Positions 11,201 through 18,642 of a DNA stretch of 64,000 nt are shown piece by piece. A program made the translations under genes and the position numbers. This stretch comes from DSVQ01 sp964484765 (GTDB lineage: Bacteria > Planctomycetota > Planctomycetia > Planctomycetales > Planctomycetaceae): the NCBI GenBank assembly GCA_964484765.1, contig CAZAGI010000025.1, forward strand, positions 1 through 64,000. Reading direction: 5' to 3'. The notes beneath the pieces were generated by a model. That model searched no databases, had not been told where the DNA came from, and was given only the letters and a program-made list of their open reading frames with translations. Every line of letters starts with the position of its first letter. The stretch's first letter is position 1.

Positions 11201-12688
11201 GACTTTCACCAATGACTTGCCGTCCTTGGTGACGGTCACCTGCTTCGCATCACCGGGGACTTCAACCTCGGTTTTCGTGCCATCCTTGTTGAGAATCGTG
11301 ATCACGATCACCCCCAGCAGCAACATCGCCGCAGCGCCGCCAGCGGCGGTGGCGATCTGGCGCGGGGTCCAGAGCCGACCACCGCCCCGCGCGGCGGCTG
11401 GTTTTGGCACTTCCGGCGAGGGCTGGAACAGAACCGTCGGGACCGCTTCCGTTACGGGGGCCGGTGATGCCGCCGGCGCAGTCTTCGATGACACAAACTG
11501 GGCGAGCGCTTCCACCAGTTCGGTGGCCGTCTGAAACCGCTCTTTCGCCGATTTGGCAAGCAGCTTTTCGTAGATCGCAACAACTTCCGCCGGAACATCA
11601 GGGCGTGCGGCTTTCAGGTCGGGAATCGCTTCGGTGACATGACCGAACATTTTGCCAACCGCGGACCGATGTTGTTCCGTGGCATACGGCGCACGACCCA
11701 CCAGCAGGAAGAACAGCGTACATCCGAGGGCGTACAGATCTGTGCGGGCATCGGCGGCGTGGGCGTCTTCCCATTGCTCCGGAGCCATGTAATCCGGAGT
11801 GCCGAACGACTGCCCCGCCGTCGTGAGATCGGCCGACGCCGGGGCGTCGTCCGCCAGCAAAGCCAAACCGAGATCGAGCAGCTTGATCTGTCCATTTTTA
11901 CCAACGAGCAGGTTCGAGGGTTTGATATCGCGATGAACCAACCCCGCAGCATGGGCCGCCGCGAGGGCCATTGCCGATTGACGGATCGCTTTGCAAGCAT
12001 TGACGACCGACATCTTCCCGCGGTTCTTCACGAGTTGTTGCAGATCGGTCCCGTCGACGTATTCCATCGCAAGATAGTGAATGCCGTTGATTTCACCAGC
12101 ATCCATGGCCCGGACGATGTGCGGATGCTCAAGCTTGCCGACGGCCCGCATTTCGCGTTCAAAACGGGTGACGGCGTCGGCCTGCCGCGTCACTTGTGAG
12201 GAGAGAATCTTGAGGGCGACAACCTTATCCAGCTTGATATGCGTCGCCTTGTAAACCGCCCCCATTCCTCCTTGCCCGAGTTTGGACAGAATGCGATACG
12301 GTCCGAGCACGTCTCCCGCATTGAGATCGGAAGAAAGTGTGACCTTCAGCGGAGACGATGTATCCGTGGGAGCATCCATTCCCGGTCGGACCGTCGGAGT
12401 GTCGGCTGACGTGACGGCGTGGGATTGCTCGGCGTGCGTCTGCAGTTGATCGCGATCAATCAACTGCTGCATCAACGCCTCGGCAGCAGGAGAGTTGTCA
12501 TTCGGGATTGCGTGGCCGCTTTCACGAAAAGCGGCCACCGTGTCGGCTTTCTGTAAACTGCGGGTCCGCTCCAGACAATTCGAACACGTCAGCAGGTGCT
12601 CTTCGCACACTGCGGAGTCTTCGTCCGGGAGTTCCCCTTCCAGAAACGCGGGAAGAAGATCATCGGGGATGCAGTCGGTAACCGTCAT
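8213..12688 (-). CDS. Ser/Thr kinase with three tandem FGE-sulfatase (SUMF1-like) domains
   Basis: A 1491-residue protein starting at ATG 12688; the frame is open 133 codons further up but overlaps the sigma gene. An anti-sigma-like H31-xxx-C35-xx-C38 motif precedes a kinase domain (about 128-390) with glycine loop 137-146, Lys160 and HRDIKPSN at 252-259. A DLG replaces DFG at 272-274. One transmembrane helix lies near 445-465. Three roughly 320-residue FGE-like modules follow (about 503-815, 839-1150, 1168-1488). Each opens with the same 'WHGWPA.AP.PAIAPFDAAQA' linker and contains 'IPPGEF.MGST' and a terminal 'GFRV'. In each module the first of the two catalytic cysteines of true formylglycine-generating enzymes is Asn or Ser, so these are more likely ligand-binding domains. 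The gene lies downstream of the broken sigma gene at 12811-13385. Confidence 0.93.
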   Translation of the reverse strand: MTVTDCIPDDLLPAFLEGELPDEDSAVCEEHLLTCSNCLERTRSLQKADTVAAFRESGHAIPNDNSPAAEALMQQLIDRDQLQTHAEQSHAVTSADTPTVRPGMDAPTDTSSPLKVTLSSDLNAGDVLGPYRILSKLGQGGMGAVYKATHIKLDKVVALKILSSQVTRQADAVTRFEREMRAVGKLEHPHIVRAMDAGEINGIHYLAMEYVDGTDLQQLVKNRGKMSVVNACKAIRQSAMALAAAHAAGLVHRDIKPSNLLVGKNGQIKLLDLGLALLADDAPASADLTTAGQSFGTPDYMAPEQWEDAHAADARTDLYALGCTLFFLLVGRAPYATEQHRSAVGKMFGHVTEAIPDLKAARPDVPAEVVAIYEKLLAKSAKERFQTATELVEALAQFVSSKTAPAASPAPVTEAVPTVLFQPSPEVPKPAAARGGGRLWTPRQIATAAGGAAAMLLLGVIVITILNKDGTKTEVEVPGDAKQVTVTKDGKSLVKVTTTESASWHGWPAAAPRPAIAPFDAAQAKKHQEEWATYLKVPVEYTNSIGMKFRLIPPGEFLMGSTPENIEEALREIDPNNKHWQECAKSEGPQQKMILTQPIYLSVCEVTQAEYEHVTGQKPSSFSSLGRGKDAVTGLDTSNHPVESVSWNDAAEFCTKLSQVEKLEPFYFRAGHTISPLDGTGYRLPQEAEWEYACRAGTSTKYWTGDSDEDLVRAGWFGENSGGRTHAVGELLSNPFGLYDIHGNVQEWCHYEWGTKDYDRFRATIGPEYTTASLRIIRNGDFANRQAMCGSSRRWVGGPPEGHNYPTIGFRVALPMDAVKQALKSQATPNTAAATGWHGWPADAPKPAIAPFDAAQAKKHQEEWATYLKVPVEYTNSIGMKFRLIPPGEFLMGSTQAEMETSLKIMDDRHWRDCIRSEFPQRKVTLTQPIYLSVHEVTQTNYQRIIGTNPAHFSPTGAGKEAVAGMDTARHPVEMVSWNDAANFCARLSQQEQFTPRYLQAGEMMTPLDGMGYRLPSEAQWEFACRAGTNSRFWIGEQDDAVKQAGWIGTNSGNRTHAAGELLGNPFGIFDVHGNAWEWMEDSYDAMYYNQFHTRTAIDPLVPFSVSAERVLHGGDWLNKETLCRSSSRYAREPSFRNEFLGFRVALPVDAVRKALKEKPPSLAKSGWHGWPADAPKPAIAPFDAAQAKQHQEEWTAYLKVPVEYTNSIGMKFRLIPPGEFTMGSTSEEIAAALKDVGANKHWQECIKSEAPPHKVILTQPIYQGVNEVTQGEYEKVMGRNPAYFAPMGMGKEFVAGMETASHPVETVSWNDAAEFCAKLSKQEKLKPFYFRAGETITPLDGTGYRLPSEAEWEFACRAGTATKYWIGDKDEDLVRAGWFGGNAGGPTHAAGELKANPFGLADIHGNVWEWVHDGWDATNYGQFQEKPAINPNSPFFAGSRRVIRGGGWLSTASNCRSTGRDALDPSTRSGHIGFRVSLTVDAVKAAITKD

Positions 12689-12810
12689 GACGGGAGATCC
12701 AGGCCAAAACGCGGGACCCTGTCGGAACGACACATAGATAGAAGACGGTACGATGCCGAACCAGAAACCTGACACGTTTTCCACGATTTTCCGGGAAAAA
12801 TGCGGCGGCA

Positions 12811-13385
12811 TCAATCCAGCAAGCCGGCGAGTTCCTGTCGTAACCGCCGCAGTACACGGGATTTGGCGACATAGACCGCGGCTTCGGACAGGCCGAGTTT
12901 CTGCCCGGTTTCCGCCGCCGACAACCGGTTCGCGGTCATCTCCCATGCGGCCTGCCAGGTCCTCGGCTCGAACTGTGCCTGCATGATTTCCATGGCGCGG
13001 CGGAGTACATGCTCGTGATATTCGGCGTCCCGGGGAGCGATCCCAAGAGATCGCTCCCCGGGACTGCGGCCAGATGCTCGTCGTCACCCCCGCGCCCCTG
13101 TGCGATCAGCCGTTTCCGGTGCCGGTCTCGGCATTGATTCAACGTGACGGTTTTGAGCCAGGCGCGAAAGGGACCACGGTGAGCGTCATACTCAAAGCGA
13201 GGCAGTTCGACGAGCAGCGTCGCGAAGACATCTTGAACCAGATCGACGGCATCTTCTTCGGACAATCCCGACCGTTGGACCCAACGAAGCAGGAGCGGCG
13301 TATACAGCACGACAAAACGTTCCCACGCGTCACGATCTTCCCGGCGGCGGACGCGCTGCAGAAGAGTGAGCGATGTGGAAGTCAT
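12811..13385 (-). pseudogene. ECF-type sigma factor interrupted by a frameshift
   Basis: Regions 2 and 4 of one ECF sigma factor lie in two different frames. The N-terminal frame starts at ATG 13385 with region 2, including 'EEDAVDLVQDVFATLL' and 'PFRAWLKTVTLNQCRDRH'. It runs out of coding sense near 13030. The C-terminal frame resumes with 'AEYHEHVLRRAMEIMQAQF' and ends with the region 4 helix 'LGLSEAAVYVAKSRVLRRLR' and a stop at 12811. The linker length matches the intact sigma factor at 2196-2789 if one base is missing, so a 1-bp deletion is the simplest reading. The break coincides with a perfect 38-bp hairpin (13027-13064), so an assembly error is a serious alternative. It would be the partner of the kinase starting at 12688, 122 bp downstream. 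Confidence 0.85.
13027..13064. repeat. Perfect 16-bp inverted repeat with 6-nt loop inside the sigma gene
   Basis: The arms GTCCCGGGGAGCGATC (13027-13042) and its exact reverse complement (13049-13064) flank a CCAAGA loop. The structure sits exactly where the sigma-factor reading frame is lost. Such a perfect hairpin is unexpected in a coding region. Confidence 0.95.
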
Positions 13386-13508
13386 GTCAATCCGCAGCCC
13401 CGAGAATTCGACACCGAACGGCGGCCCGATTCTCGCACGGCGATCAAGCCGTTGCAACGCGGTTCAGTGCGGCGGCGGTTCTGCGTCAAGGTGGTGCCGT
13501 GGCAGCCG

Positions 13509-14921
13509 CTATCCAAACAGACCGAGCAGCGGTTCGCCAGTCGAGAGCGGGCGGGTAAAGCCATCGCGGCCCAGCCGCAGATCAAGCGGCACTCCCAGCG
13601 AATGGAAGACGGTCGCACCCAGGTCCTGCGGGCGGACCGGCCGATCTTTCACATACGCACCGTGTTTGTCAGACTCGCCATAAACGGCACCACCACGGAT
13701 GCCTCCGCCAGCGACAATCGCGGAAAAGCACGAAGGCCAATGCTGACGTCCCGGATTCATTCCCGGGGCGTTGATGACCGGTGTGCGACCGAATTCTCCG
13801 ACAACCACCACGAGCGTACTCTCCAGCATGCTTCGTTCTTTGAGGTCGGTGAGCAATGCCGAAAGAGCTTCGTCGAGCTTGGGTAGACACCAGCCCATGC
13901 CGTAGGAGCCGTTTCCAAACGCGCTGCCCATCCCCATTTCTCCGCCGTGCATGTCCCAACTGGAACTCGGCGCTCCGCCACCACCTTCCGGTGCTGTTCC
14001 CGTCCAACCATTGACGGTGACGAAGCCCACTCCCGACTCCACGAGGCGGCGCGCAAGCAGCAGGTTTTGTCCCAGCGGGTGCATGCCGTAACGCGTACGG
14101 ACCGCGGCCGGCTCACGATCCAGTTCGAACGGATGTCGCGCTTCAGCACCGCTGGTCAATTCGTACGCCCGGCGGTACAGGTCTTGCCAATCCCGCGTCG
14201 CACGGTGGGGCTCGCCGGCACCGAGCGACGGACTCAACCCGTCGAGCAGCCGGCGACGGTCCGTCATCCGCTCGGCCACCACGGCGGCCTGCAACTCATC
14301 GGGCGCTTTGAATTCCGGCATGGCCGGGTGATTTGTCGCGGAACCGACGAACAACGGACTGTATGCGGCGCCAAGGTGCCCGCCGATTCCGATGTTTGGC
14401 GCACAGAACACGGGATCGCCGACGCATTTGATGAGCCAGACGTACGGAGCGATGGTGCGCACATTTGGCCGCACCTTGGCGAGAATCGAGCCGATGTAAG
14501 GCGCATCGGACGGCGCTTCCGACTGACCGCTCAGGCAATGGTGCATGGCGTCGAAGTGATTGCTGATGTTGCCGACATGCGTCATTGACCGGATCAGGCT
14601 GAAATCCTGCGTCATTTGTGCCAGACGCGGATGCAGCTCACTGAGTTGCATGCCGGGCACTTTCGAAGCGATGGGCTGATACGGCCCGCGAATGGTGTCA
14701 GGGGCTTCCGGCTTCAAATCCCAGGAATCGAGATGGCTCGGCCCACCACACAGCAAGACATAGATGCACGACTTTCGCGCGGCGCCGCGACCAAGCCCCT
14801 GCTCCGCGTCAAAGCCCGCGGAAACCATCCCAGGCAGCGCGACAGGCAGAGCACCGATCGCGGTGGACTGAAGCCATTGACGTCGTGTGATGGCCGGAGC
14901 CGTTGTTGTCGGTGACAGCAT
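13509..14921 (-). CDS. Tat-exported DUF1501 protein
   Basis: A 470-residue DUF1501 protein. The N-terminus carries a twin-arginine signal (TRRQWLQSTAIGALPVALPG, about residues 12-31). The mature part shows 'CGGPSHLDSWDLKP', 'GEFGRTPVINAPG' and 'RQHWPSCFSAIVAGGG', all typical of the family. The ATG at 14921 has an AAGGAA about eight bases upstream. Its stop lies 123 bp before the start of the frameshifted sigma gene on the same strand. The order DUF1501, sigma, kinase on the minus strand is close to a mirror image of the sigma, kinase, DUF1501 cluster at 2196-8110. Function is unknown for the family. Confidence 0.93.
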   Translation of the reverse strand: MLSPTTTAPAITRRQWLQSTAIGALPVALPGMVSAGFDAEQGLGRGAARKSCIYVLLCGGPSHLDSWDLKPEAPDTIRGPYQPIASKVPGMQLSELHPRLAQMTQDFSLIRSMTHVGNISNHFDAMHHCLSGQSEAPSDAPYIGSILAKVRPNVRTIAPYVWLIKCVGDPVFCAPNIGIGGHLGAAYSPLFVGSATNHPAMPEFKAPDELQAAVVAERMTDRRRLLDGLSPSLGAGEPHRATRDWQDLYRRAYELTSGAEARHPFELDREPAAVRTRYGMHPLGQNLLLARRLVESGVGFVTVNGWTGTAPEGGGGAPSSSWDMHGGEMGMGSAFGNGSYGMGWCLPKLDEALSALLTDLKERSMLESTLVVVVGEFGRTPVINAPGMNPGRQHWPSCFSAIVAGGGIRGGAVYGESDKHGAYVKDRPVRPQDLGATVFHSLGVPLDLRLGRDGFTRPLSTGEPLLGLFG

Positions 14922-15331
14922 GAATCATTCCTTCAATGGAGTCGGCCGCGCAGTGCGGTGGGCGGCAACGCATCAACAGAAGCTTATCATATTTGCCACA
15001 GCATTTCCCAGAGCGAATCGTTCGCCCAAAAAATCGTGGCTTTACTGGGGTTGATCGACATCGGATTTTGATTGGCCGTCGGCTCCCAGGTCCTCTCGAA
15101 GCTGGTGCAGACCGCGTTTCAGCAGACCGGCGACCGCCTGGGGTGATTGCCAACGATTGTGACTCGCCGTTTTCATGTCAGCGGGAACCCGCTTCAGGCA
15201 GTGCGCGAAAAAATCCCCCAGCCGACGTCCGGTTCGAGAACATCAACGTCCGGCCCTCCCCGATCGCCCGTTCGCTGGAGTAAAATGCTTCGGGTGGTGA
15301 ATGCTCTTTCGTTCAATGTGCGGATGGCCGG
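14922..15331. other. Intergenic region holding only a sigma-factor remnant
   Basis: Apart from the decayed sigma-like tail at 15042-15242, I see no intact gene. The region contains the start-proximal sequence of the DUF1501 gene at 14921 and of the small membrane protein at 15332. Confidence 0.5.
15042..15242 (-). pseudogene. Remnant of an ECF sigma factor C-terminus
   Basis: Reading the minus strand by hand gives an open stretch of about 66 codons ending at a TAA (15042-15044). Its last third, SPQAVAGLLKRGLHQLRED, closely matches the recognition helix of region 4 in planctomycete ECF sigma factors. Upstream of it the match fades, an in-frame stop lies at 15243-15245, and neither other frame restores region 2. 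No start codon with a ribosome-binding site is visible. I read it as the surviving 3' end of a deleted sigma gene. It lies upstream of the DUF1501 gene at 14921 on the same strand. A chance resemblance cannot be excluded for so short a segment. Confidence 0.4.
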
Positions 15332-15676
15332 ATGGGTCCCGATTCGTCGTTCCCCGATGTTCCCGCTGAAGCCCCGTTGCCGTCGGTTGTGACACGGTTT
15401 GCGCCGTGGCGGGTCTTTTCTCGGATGTCCCGAACGAAACGCTGGATTCTTTGTGTGTTGGTGCCGTTGCTCGTCTACATCGAGTTGCCGGTGTTCTTTG
15501 TACCACTTCTGGAAAAGCGCTCGATTCCTGGCCTTCCTGCTTATCTCAGCGGGGGCATCATGAAATCGTTCTGGCCGTTGAAATGGTGCTTTGACAACAT
15601 CCCCGGCGTGCAGTCGTTTTATACCATTCAGTTCGAAATCATCGATTACGTGTTGACGAATCTCTTCGGTATTTGA
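15332..15676 (+). CDS. Small membrane protein, unknown function
   Basis: A protein of up to 114 residues. A hydrophobic helix (VLVPLLVYIELPVFFVPLL, about residues 42-60) follows a basic SRTKRW segment. The tail is aromatic-rich and weakly hydrophobic. The start is uncertain: ATG 15332 gives the full length and ATG 15425 gives an 83-residue protein beginning just before the basic segment. Neither has a strong ribosome-binding site. The opposite-strand frame is longer but low-complexity and rich in Arg and Pro, so this strand is preferred. I do not recognise a family. It is followed 91 bp later by the secreted propeller protein at 15768. Confidence 0.65.
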   Translation: MGPDSSFPDVPAEAPLPSVVTRFAPWRVFSRMSRTKRWILCVLVPLLVYIELPVFFVPLLEKRSIPGLPAYLSGGIMKSFWPLKWCFDNIPGVQSFYTIQFEIIDYVLTNLFGI

Positions 15677-15688
15677 GTCACCATATTG

Positions 15689-15723
15689 TTGTGCACAATG
15701 CTCGATGCATCGGGATGCATCGG
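15689..15723. promoter_or_regulatory. Palindrome TTGTGCACAA plus 10-bp tandem repeat, possible operator
   Basis: A perfect 10-bp palindrome, TTGTGCACAA (15689-15698), is followed by two adjacent copies of GATGCATCGG (15704-15723). Both lie just upstream of the GTG start at 15768. They may be a regulator site for that gene. This rests on symmetry and position only. Confidence 0.3.
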
Positions 15724-15767
15724 GCACACTTGCCAGTTGACGTCGCCGAAGCGAAAGGAACGACGCC

Positions 15768-16838
15768 GTGGGTACAAAATCGAAGCGTTGGAAATCGGCT
15801 TTGTTCTTCGGCTGGGTCCTCGCGACCGCCAGTGCGGGATCAGCCGAAGAGCCGCCGGCCGAAGTTCAGGCATGGTTCGGACCACAGGAGTGGAAACGCG
15901 ATTCCGACGGTCCCGTCCTGTCTCTGGGAGAGCAGGGGAGCTTCGATGACACGCACATTTTTGCCCCCACGGTCGCGCGCGAAGACGGCCATTACCGGAT
16001 GTGGTACTGCGGCTCTCAAGGATTTGCTCACGATCTGGCTCCGGTCCGCACGCGCGACGAACGAGTCTTCCGGCTGGGGCTGGCCGAGAGTGACGACGGT
16101 CTCCGCTTTCGCCGGCATCATGGACCGGTCTTGGAATTACCGACGCCGCGGTTGTCGATCGTCACGCCAACGATCCTTCGCGATGGTCGGGGACAGGTTC
16201 TGCGCGAAGACGGCAAACTCCGGATGTGGTTCACTTCGGCGACACTCGGCGGAGGCGGTCCACCGCACGCGATCCAACAGGCTGTCAGCCTCGACGGTAT
16301 CGAGTGGACTGACGTTTCGCCGATTCAGATTCCCCGCGCCTATTGCCCGTCGGTCATCAAGACGGAGCGCGGCTATGCTCTCTGGTATACCGAGCCGGGT
16401 CGTTATCCGTGGGTTATCCGCCATGCCACCAGCGCCGATGGCAAGGCTTGGAACGTCAGCGAGCAACCCGTGGTCACGATCTCACAGCCGTGGGAACATG
16501 ATCTGCAAATTTATCCTTGCGTGCTGCACATCGACGGCATGTATCTGATGTGGTACGCCAGCTACCTGGGAAAAAACCATGAGTCCACCGCCATCGGATT
16601 TGCCGCGAGCGCCGATGGCATCACGTGGCACAAGCACCCGCAGAATCCTGTGCTTCGCCCGGATGCCACCCGCCCGTGGGAGTCGCATTACGTCTCCAGT
16701 CATTCTGTGATGCAACTCGACGATGGCCGCTTCCGCATCTGGTACGCCAGCCGCAAAGCCCCTCCGTTTCAGAACCTGTACTTTGCGCTCAACACGGCAG
16801 TCTGGAAGGGAACATCGAAGTCTCGTCCGACAGAGTGA
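15768..16838 (+). CDS. Secreted five-bladed beta-propeller glycosidase-like protein
   Basis: A 356-residue protein with an N-terminal signal peptide (basic start, hydrophobic 'ALFFGWVLATASAGSA', cleavage near residue 26). The body consists of repeated blades with the pattern 'RMWYxxS....GLAESDDG', 'KLRMWFTS', 'YALWYTE', 'YLMWYAS' and 'RFRIWYAS'. This is the signature of five-bladed propellers of the GH43/GH32/GH130-like fold. I cannot assign a specific glycoside hydrolase family or confirm the catalytic acids. The GTG start has an AAAGGAA eight bases upstream, better than any ATG nearby. It probably acts in the periplasm or outside the cell on carbohydrate, or is a catalytically inert propeller. 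Confidence 0.82.
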   Translation: MGTKSKRWKSALFFGWVLATASAGSAEEPPAEVQAWFGPQEWKRDSDGPVLSLGEQGSFDDTHIFAPTVAREDGHYRMWYCGSQGFAHDLAPVRTRDERVFRLGLAESDDGLRFRRHHGPVLELPTPRLSIVTPTILRDGRGQVLREDGKLRMWFTSATLGGGGPPHAIQQAVSLDGIEWTDVSPIQIPRAYCPSVIKTERGYALWYTEPGRYPWVIRHATSADGKAWNVSEQPVVTISQPWEHDLQIYPCVLHIDGMYLMWYASYLGKNHESTAIGFAASADGITWHKHPQNPVLRPDATRPWESHYVSSHSVMQLDDGRFRIWYASRKAPPFQNLYFALNTAVWKGTSKSRPTE

Positions 16839-16893
16839 AACACGAAGACGTGGTTTCTACGGATTAAGCAAAGTCCAGCTGAAAAATCCGGCA

Positions 16894-17006
16894 GTGGTCC
16901 AGTTTGAGGAGACGGGGCAGGGGCCCCGTCCTATCAAGGATTGGTTCTTGGCGGTAACCAGAGGTCGGGGCCCCCGCCCCGACGGCTTGGCAGGAAACTG
17001 GACCAC
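16894..17006. repeat. 113-bp palindromic GC-rich repeat element with 12-bp terminal inverted repeats
   Basis: The ends are GTGGTCCAGTTT (16894-16905) and its exact complement AAACTGGACCAC (16995-17006). Inside are two GC-rich palindromes, near 16911-16930 and 16964-16983, the second of form GTCGGGGCCCCCGCCCCGAC. The same core and a following CCTAT occur in the element at 37522-37601. I read both as copies of a non-coding REP- or MITE-like family. Confidence 0.7.
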
Positions 17007-17060
17007 AACCAAAAATCCCGTTGGGCACCGGTCGTGGAAGGGCAGACAGCTGCCCCTGTC

Positions 17061-17066
17061 TATAAT
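17061..17066 (+). promoter_or_regulatory. Candidate -10 box for selO
   Basis: TATAAT lies 32 bp upstream of the selO start. No good -35 hexamer is found 16-18 bp upstream. A small hairpin (GACAG...CTGTC) immediately precedes it. Confidence 0.35.
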
Positions 17067-17098
17067 GCAATGTGCACAAGCCGCATTGGAGGAACGGG

Positions 17099-18583
17099 AT
17101 GGCTGCGCTGACGGAAGCGAATGCAGAGAAAAATGAAGTCGGCTGGCGTTTCGATAACACCTTTTCACGATTGCCGGAAGTGTTGTTCGCTGCGGCGACG
17201 CCGGCGGCGGTGCGCGCTCCCGAAATCTCGATTCTGAACGATCCGCTCGCCGCGGAACTCGGGCTCAACCTGAATTCGCTGTCACTGCAGGCCGCTGCGG
17301 ATCTTTTCGCCGGGCAAGCATTACCGGCTGGTAGCCAGCCGATCGCCCAGGCCTACGCCGGTCACCAATACGGCGGCTTCACGATGCTCGGTGACGGGCG
17401 GGCGATCCTTTTGGGTGAACACCGGACGCCGTCCGGTCGGCTGGTGGACATTCAACTGAAAGGGCCGGGACAGACTCCGTTTTCGCGCCGTGGTGACGGC
17501 CGGGCTGCCCTCGGGCCGATGTTGCGGGAGTACATCATCAGCGAAGCGATGGCTGCCCTCGGCATTCCGACGACGCGAAGCCTCGCGGTGGTCACCACTG
17601 GTGAACCGGTCTACCGAACGTCTGTGTTGAGAGGAGCGATCCTGACTCGTGTGGCAGCCAGCCACATCCGCGTCGGAACTTTTCAGTATCTGGCAGCCCG
17701 TCATGATGACCGCAACTTGCAGGTGCTTGCGGACTATACCATCGACCGTCACTATCCAGAATTGCGAAACGCTCCGCAAAAGTATCTGGAATTCTTCCGC
17801 GCGGTGATGGACCGCCAGGCTGCACTCGTTGCTCAATGGCAACTGGTGGGATTCATCCATGGCGTGATGAACACGGACAACATGGCGATTTCCGGAGAGA
17901 CTATTGATTACGGTCCGTGCGCATTCATGAACGCGTACCATCCTGACACGGTGTTCAGCTCGATCGACCATGGCGGCCGCTACGCTTATGGCAATCAACC
18001 GGGAATCGCGCACTGGAACCTGGCCCGCTTGGCCGAGACGCTGTTGCCGCTCCTGAATTCCGATCGGGAGGCGGCGATCGAAGTTGCTTCGGCGGCCCTC
18101 GACGAATATCCCGCCGCGTTCGAGCGATACTGGCTCGCGGGGATGCGGAAAAAGCTCGGTCTTCAGTCGGAGCAGGCGGATGACATCGAGATAATTCGGT
18201 CGTTGCTCGAATGGATGCAGAAAGCCCGCGCCGATTTTACCAATACGTTCCGCGACTTGTCGTTCGAGGTGCCGCTCACCAGCGACCACTATCAGGACGC
18301 CGATTTACAGCGGTGGTACTCAGACTGGCAGCTTCGGCTCAGCCGCGACGCTCAACCGTCCACAACGGCCTACGCCCTGATGCGATCCGTCAACCCGGCC
18401 ATCATCCCGCGGAACCACCGTGTCGAGGAAGCGCTTTCCGCCGCGCAGGATCACAATGATTTGTCGTTACTGCGGCGATTGCTGGCACAGCTGGCCTCCC
18501 CGTATGAGCTGAGCGCTGATTCAGAGCCGTATCAAACTCCGCCGACGGACGAGTCTCAGTACCGAACATTCTGCGGAACGTAA
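17099..18583 (+). CDS. selO: Protein adenylyltransferase SelO (YdiU/UPF0061 family)
   Basis: A 494-residue member of the SelO pseudokinase family, which transfers AMP from ATP to Ser, Thr or Tyr of target proteins and links to redox stress in other bacteria. Recognisable family stretches include 'YAGHQYGGFTMLGDGRAILLG' (in part), 'FSRRGDGRAALGPMLREYI', 'EAMAALGIPTTRSLAVV', 'FIHGVMNTDNMAISGETIDYG' (in part) and 'NPAIIPRNHRVEEAL'. The protein ends in Phe-Cys-Gly-Thr. The Cys is third from the end, the position held by selenocysteine in animal SELENOO. The start ATG 17099 is chosen for its GGAGGAACGGG ribosome-binding site; a GTG 27 bases earlier is also in frame. It appears monocistronic. Confidence 0.95.
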   Translation: MAALTEANAEKNEVGWRFDNTFSRLPEVLFAAATPAAVRAPEISILNDPLAAELGLNLNSLSLQAAADLFAGQALPAGSQPIAQAYAGHQYGGFTMLGDGRAILLGEHRTPSGRLVDIQLKGPGQTPFSRRGDGRAALGPMLREYIISEAMAALGIPTTRSLAVVTTGEPVYRTSVLRGAILTRVAASHIRVGTFQYLAARHDDRNLQVLADYTIDRHYPELRNAPQKYLEFFRAVMDRQAALVAQWQLVGFIHGVMNTDNMAISGETIDYGPCAFMNAYHPDTVFSSIDHGGRYAYGNQPGIAHWNLARLAETLLPLLNSDREAAIEVASAALDEYPAAFERYWLAGMRKKLGLQSEQADDIEIIRSLLEWMQKARADFTNTFRDLSFEVPLTSDHYQDADLQRWYSDWQLRLSRDAQPSTTAYALMRSVNPAIIPRNHRVEEALSAAQDHNDLSLLRRLLAQLASPYELSADSEPYQTPPTDESQYRTFCGT

Positions 18584-18593
18584 CAATTCCTGA

Positions 18594-18618
18594 GACCGGC
18601 GACACGCGCAGGCCGGTC
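18594..18618. terminator. Hairpin between convergent selO and sigma gene
   Basis: GACCGGC (18594-18600) and GCCGGTC (18612-18618) form a 7-bp stem with an 11-nt loop. It lies between two convergent stop codons. There is no clear U-tract, so termination is only likely. Confidence 0.4.
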
Positions 18619-18642
18619 ATCGTCCGCGTCACCAAGTCGGCA

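Noticed and set aside
12689..13087. N-terminal extension of the FGE kinase up to base 13087
   Set aside because: The added 133 residues are antisense-like in composition and overlap the C-terminal part of the sigma gene; the anti-sigma motif starts right after ATG 12688.
15194..15727. Minus-strand frame of 177 codons opposite the small membrane protein
   Set aside because: Its translation is rich in Arg, His and Pro without structure, whereas the plus strand gives a natural membrane protein.
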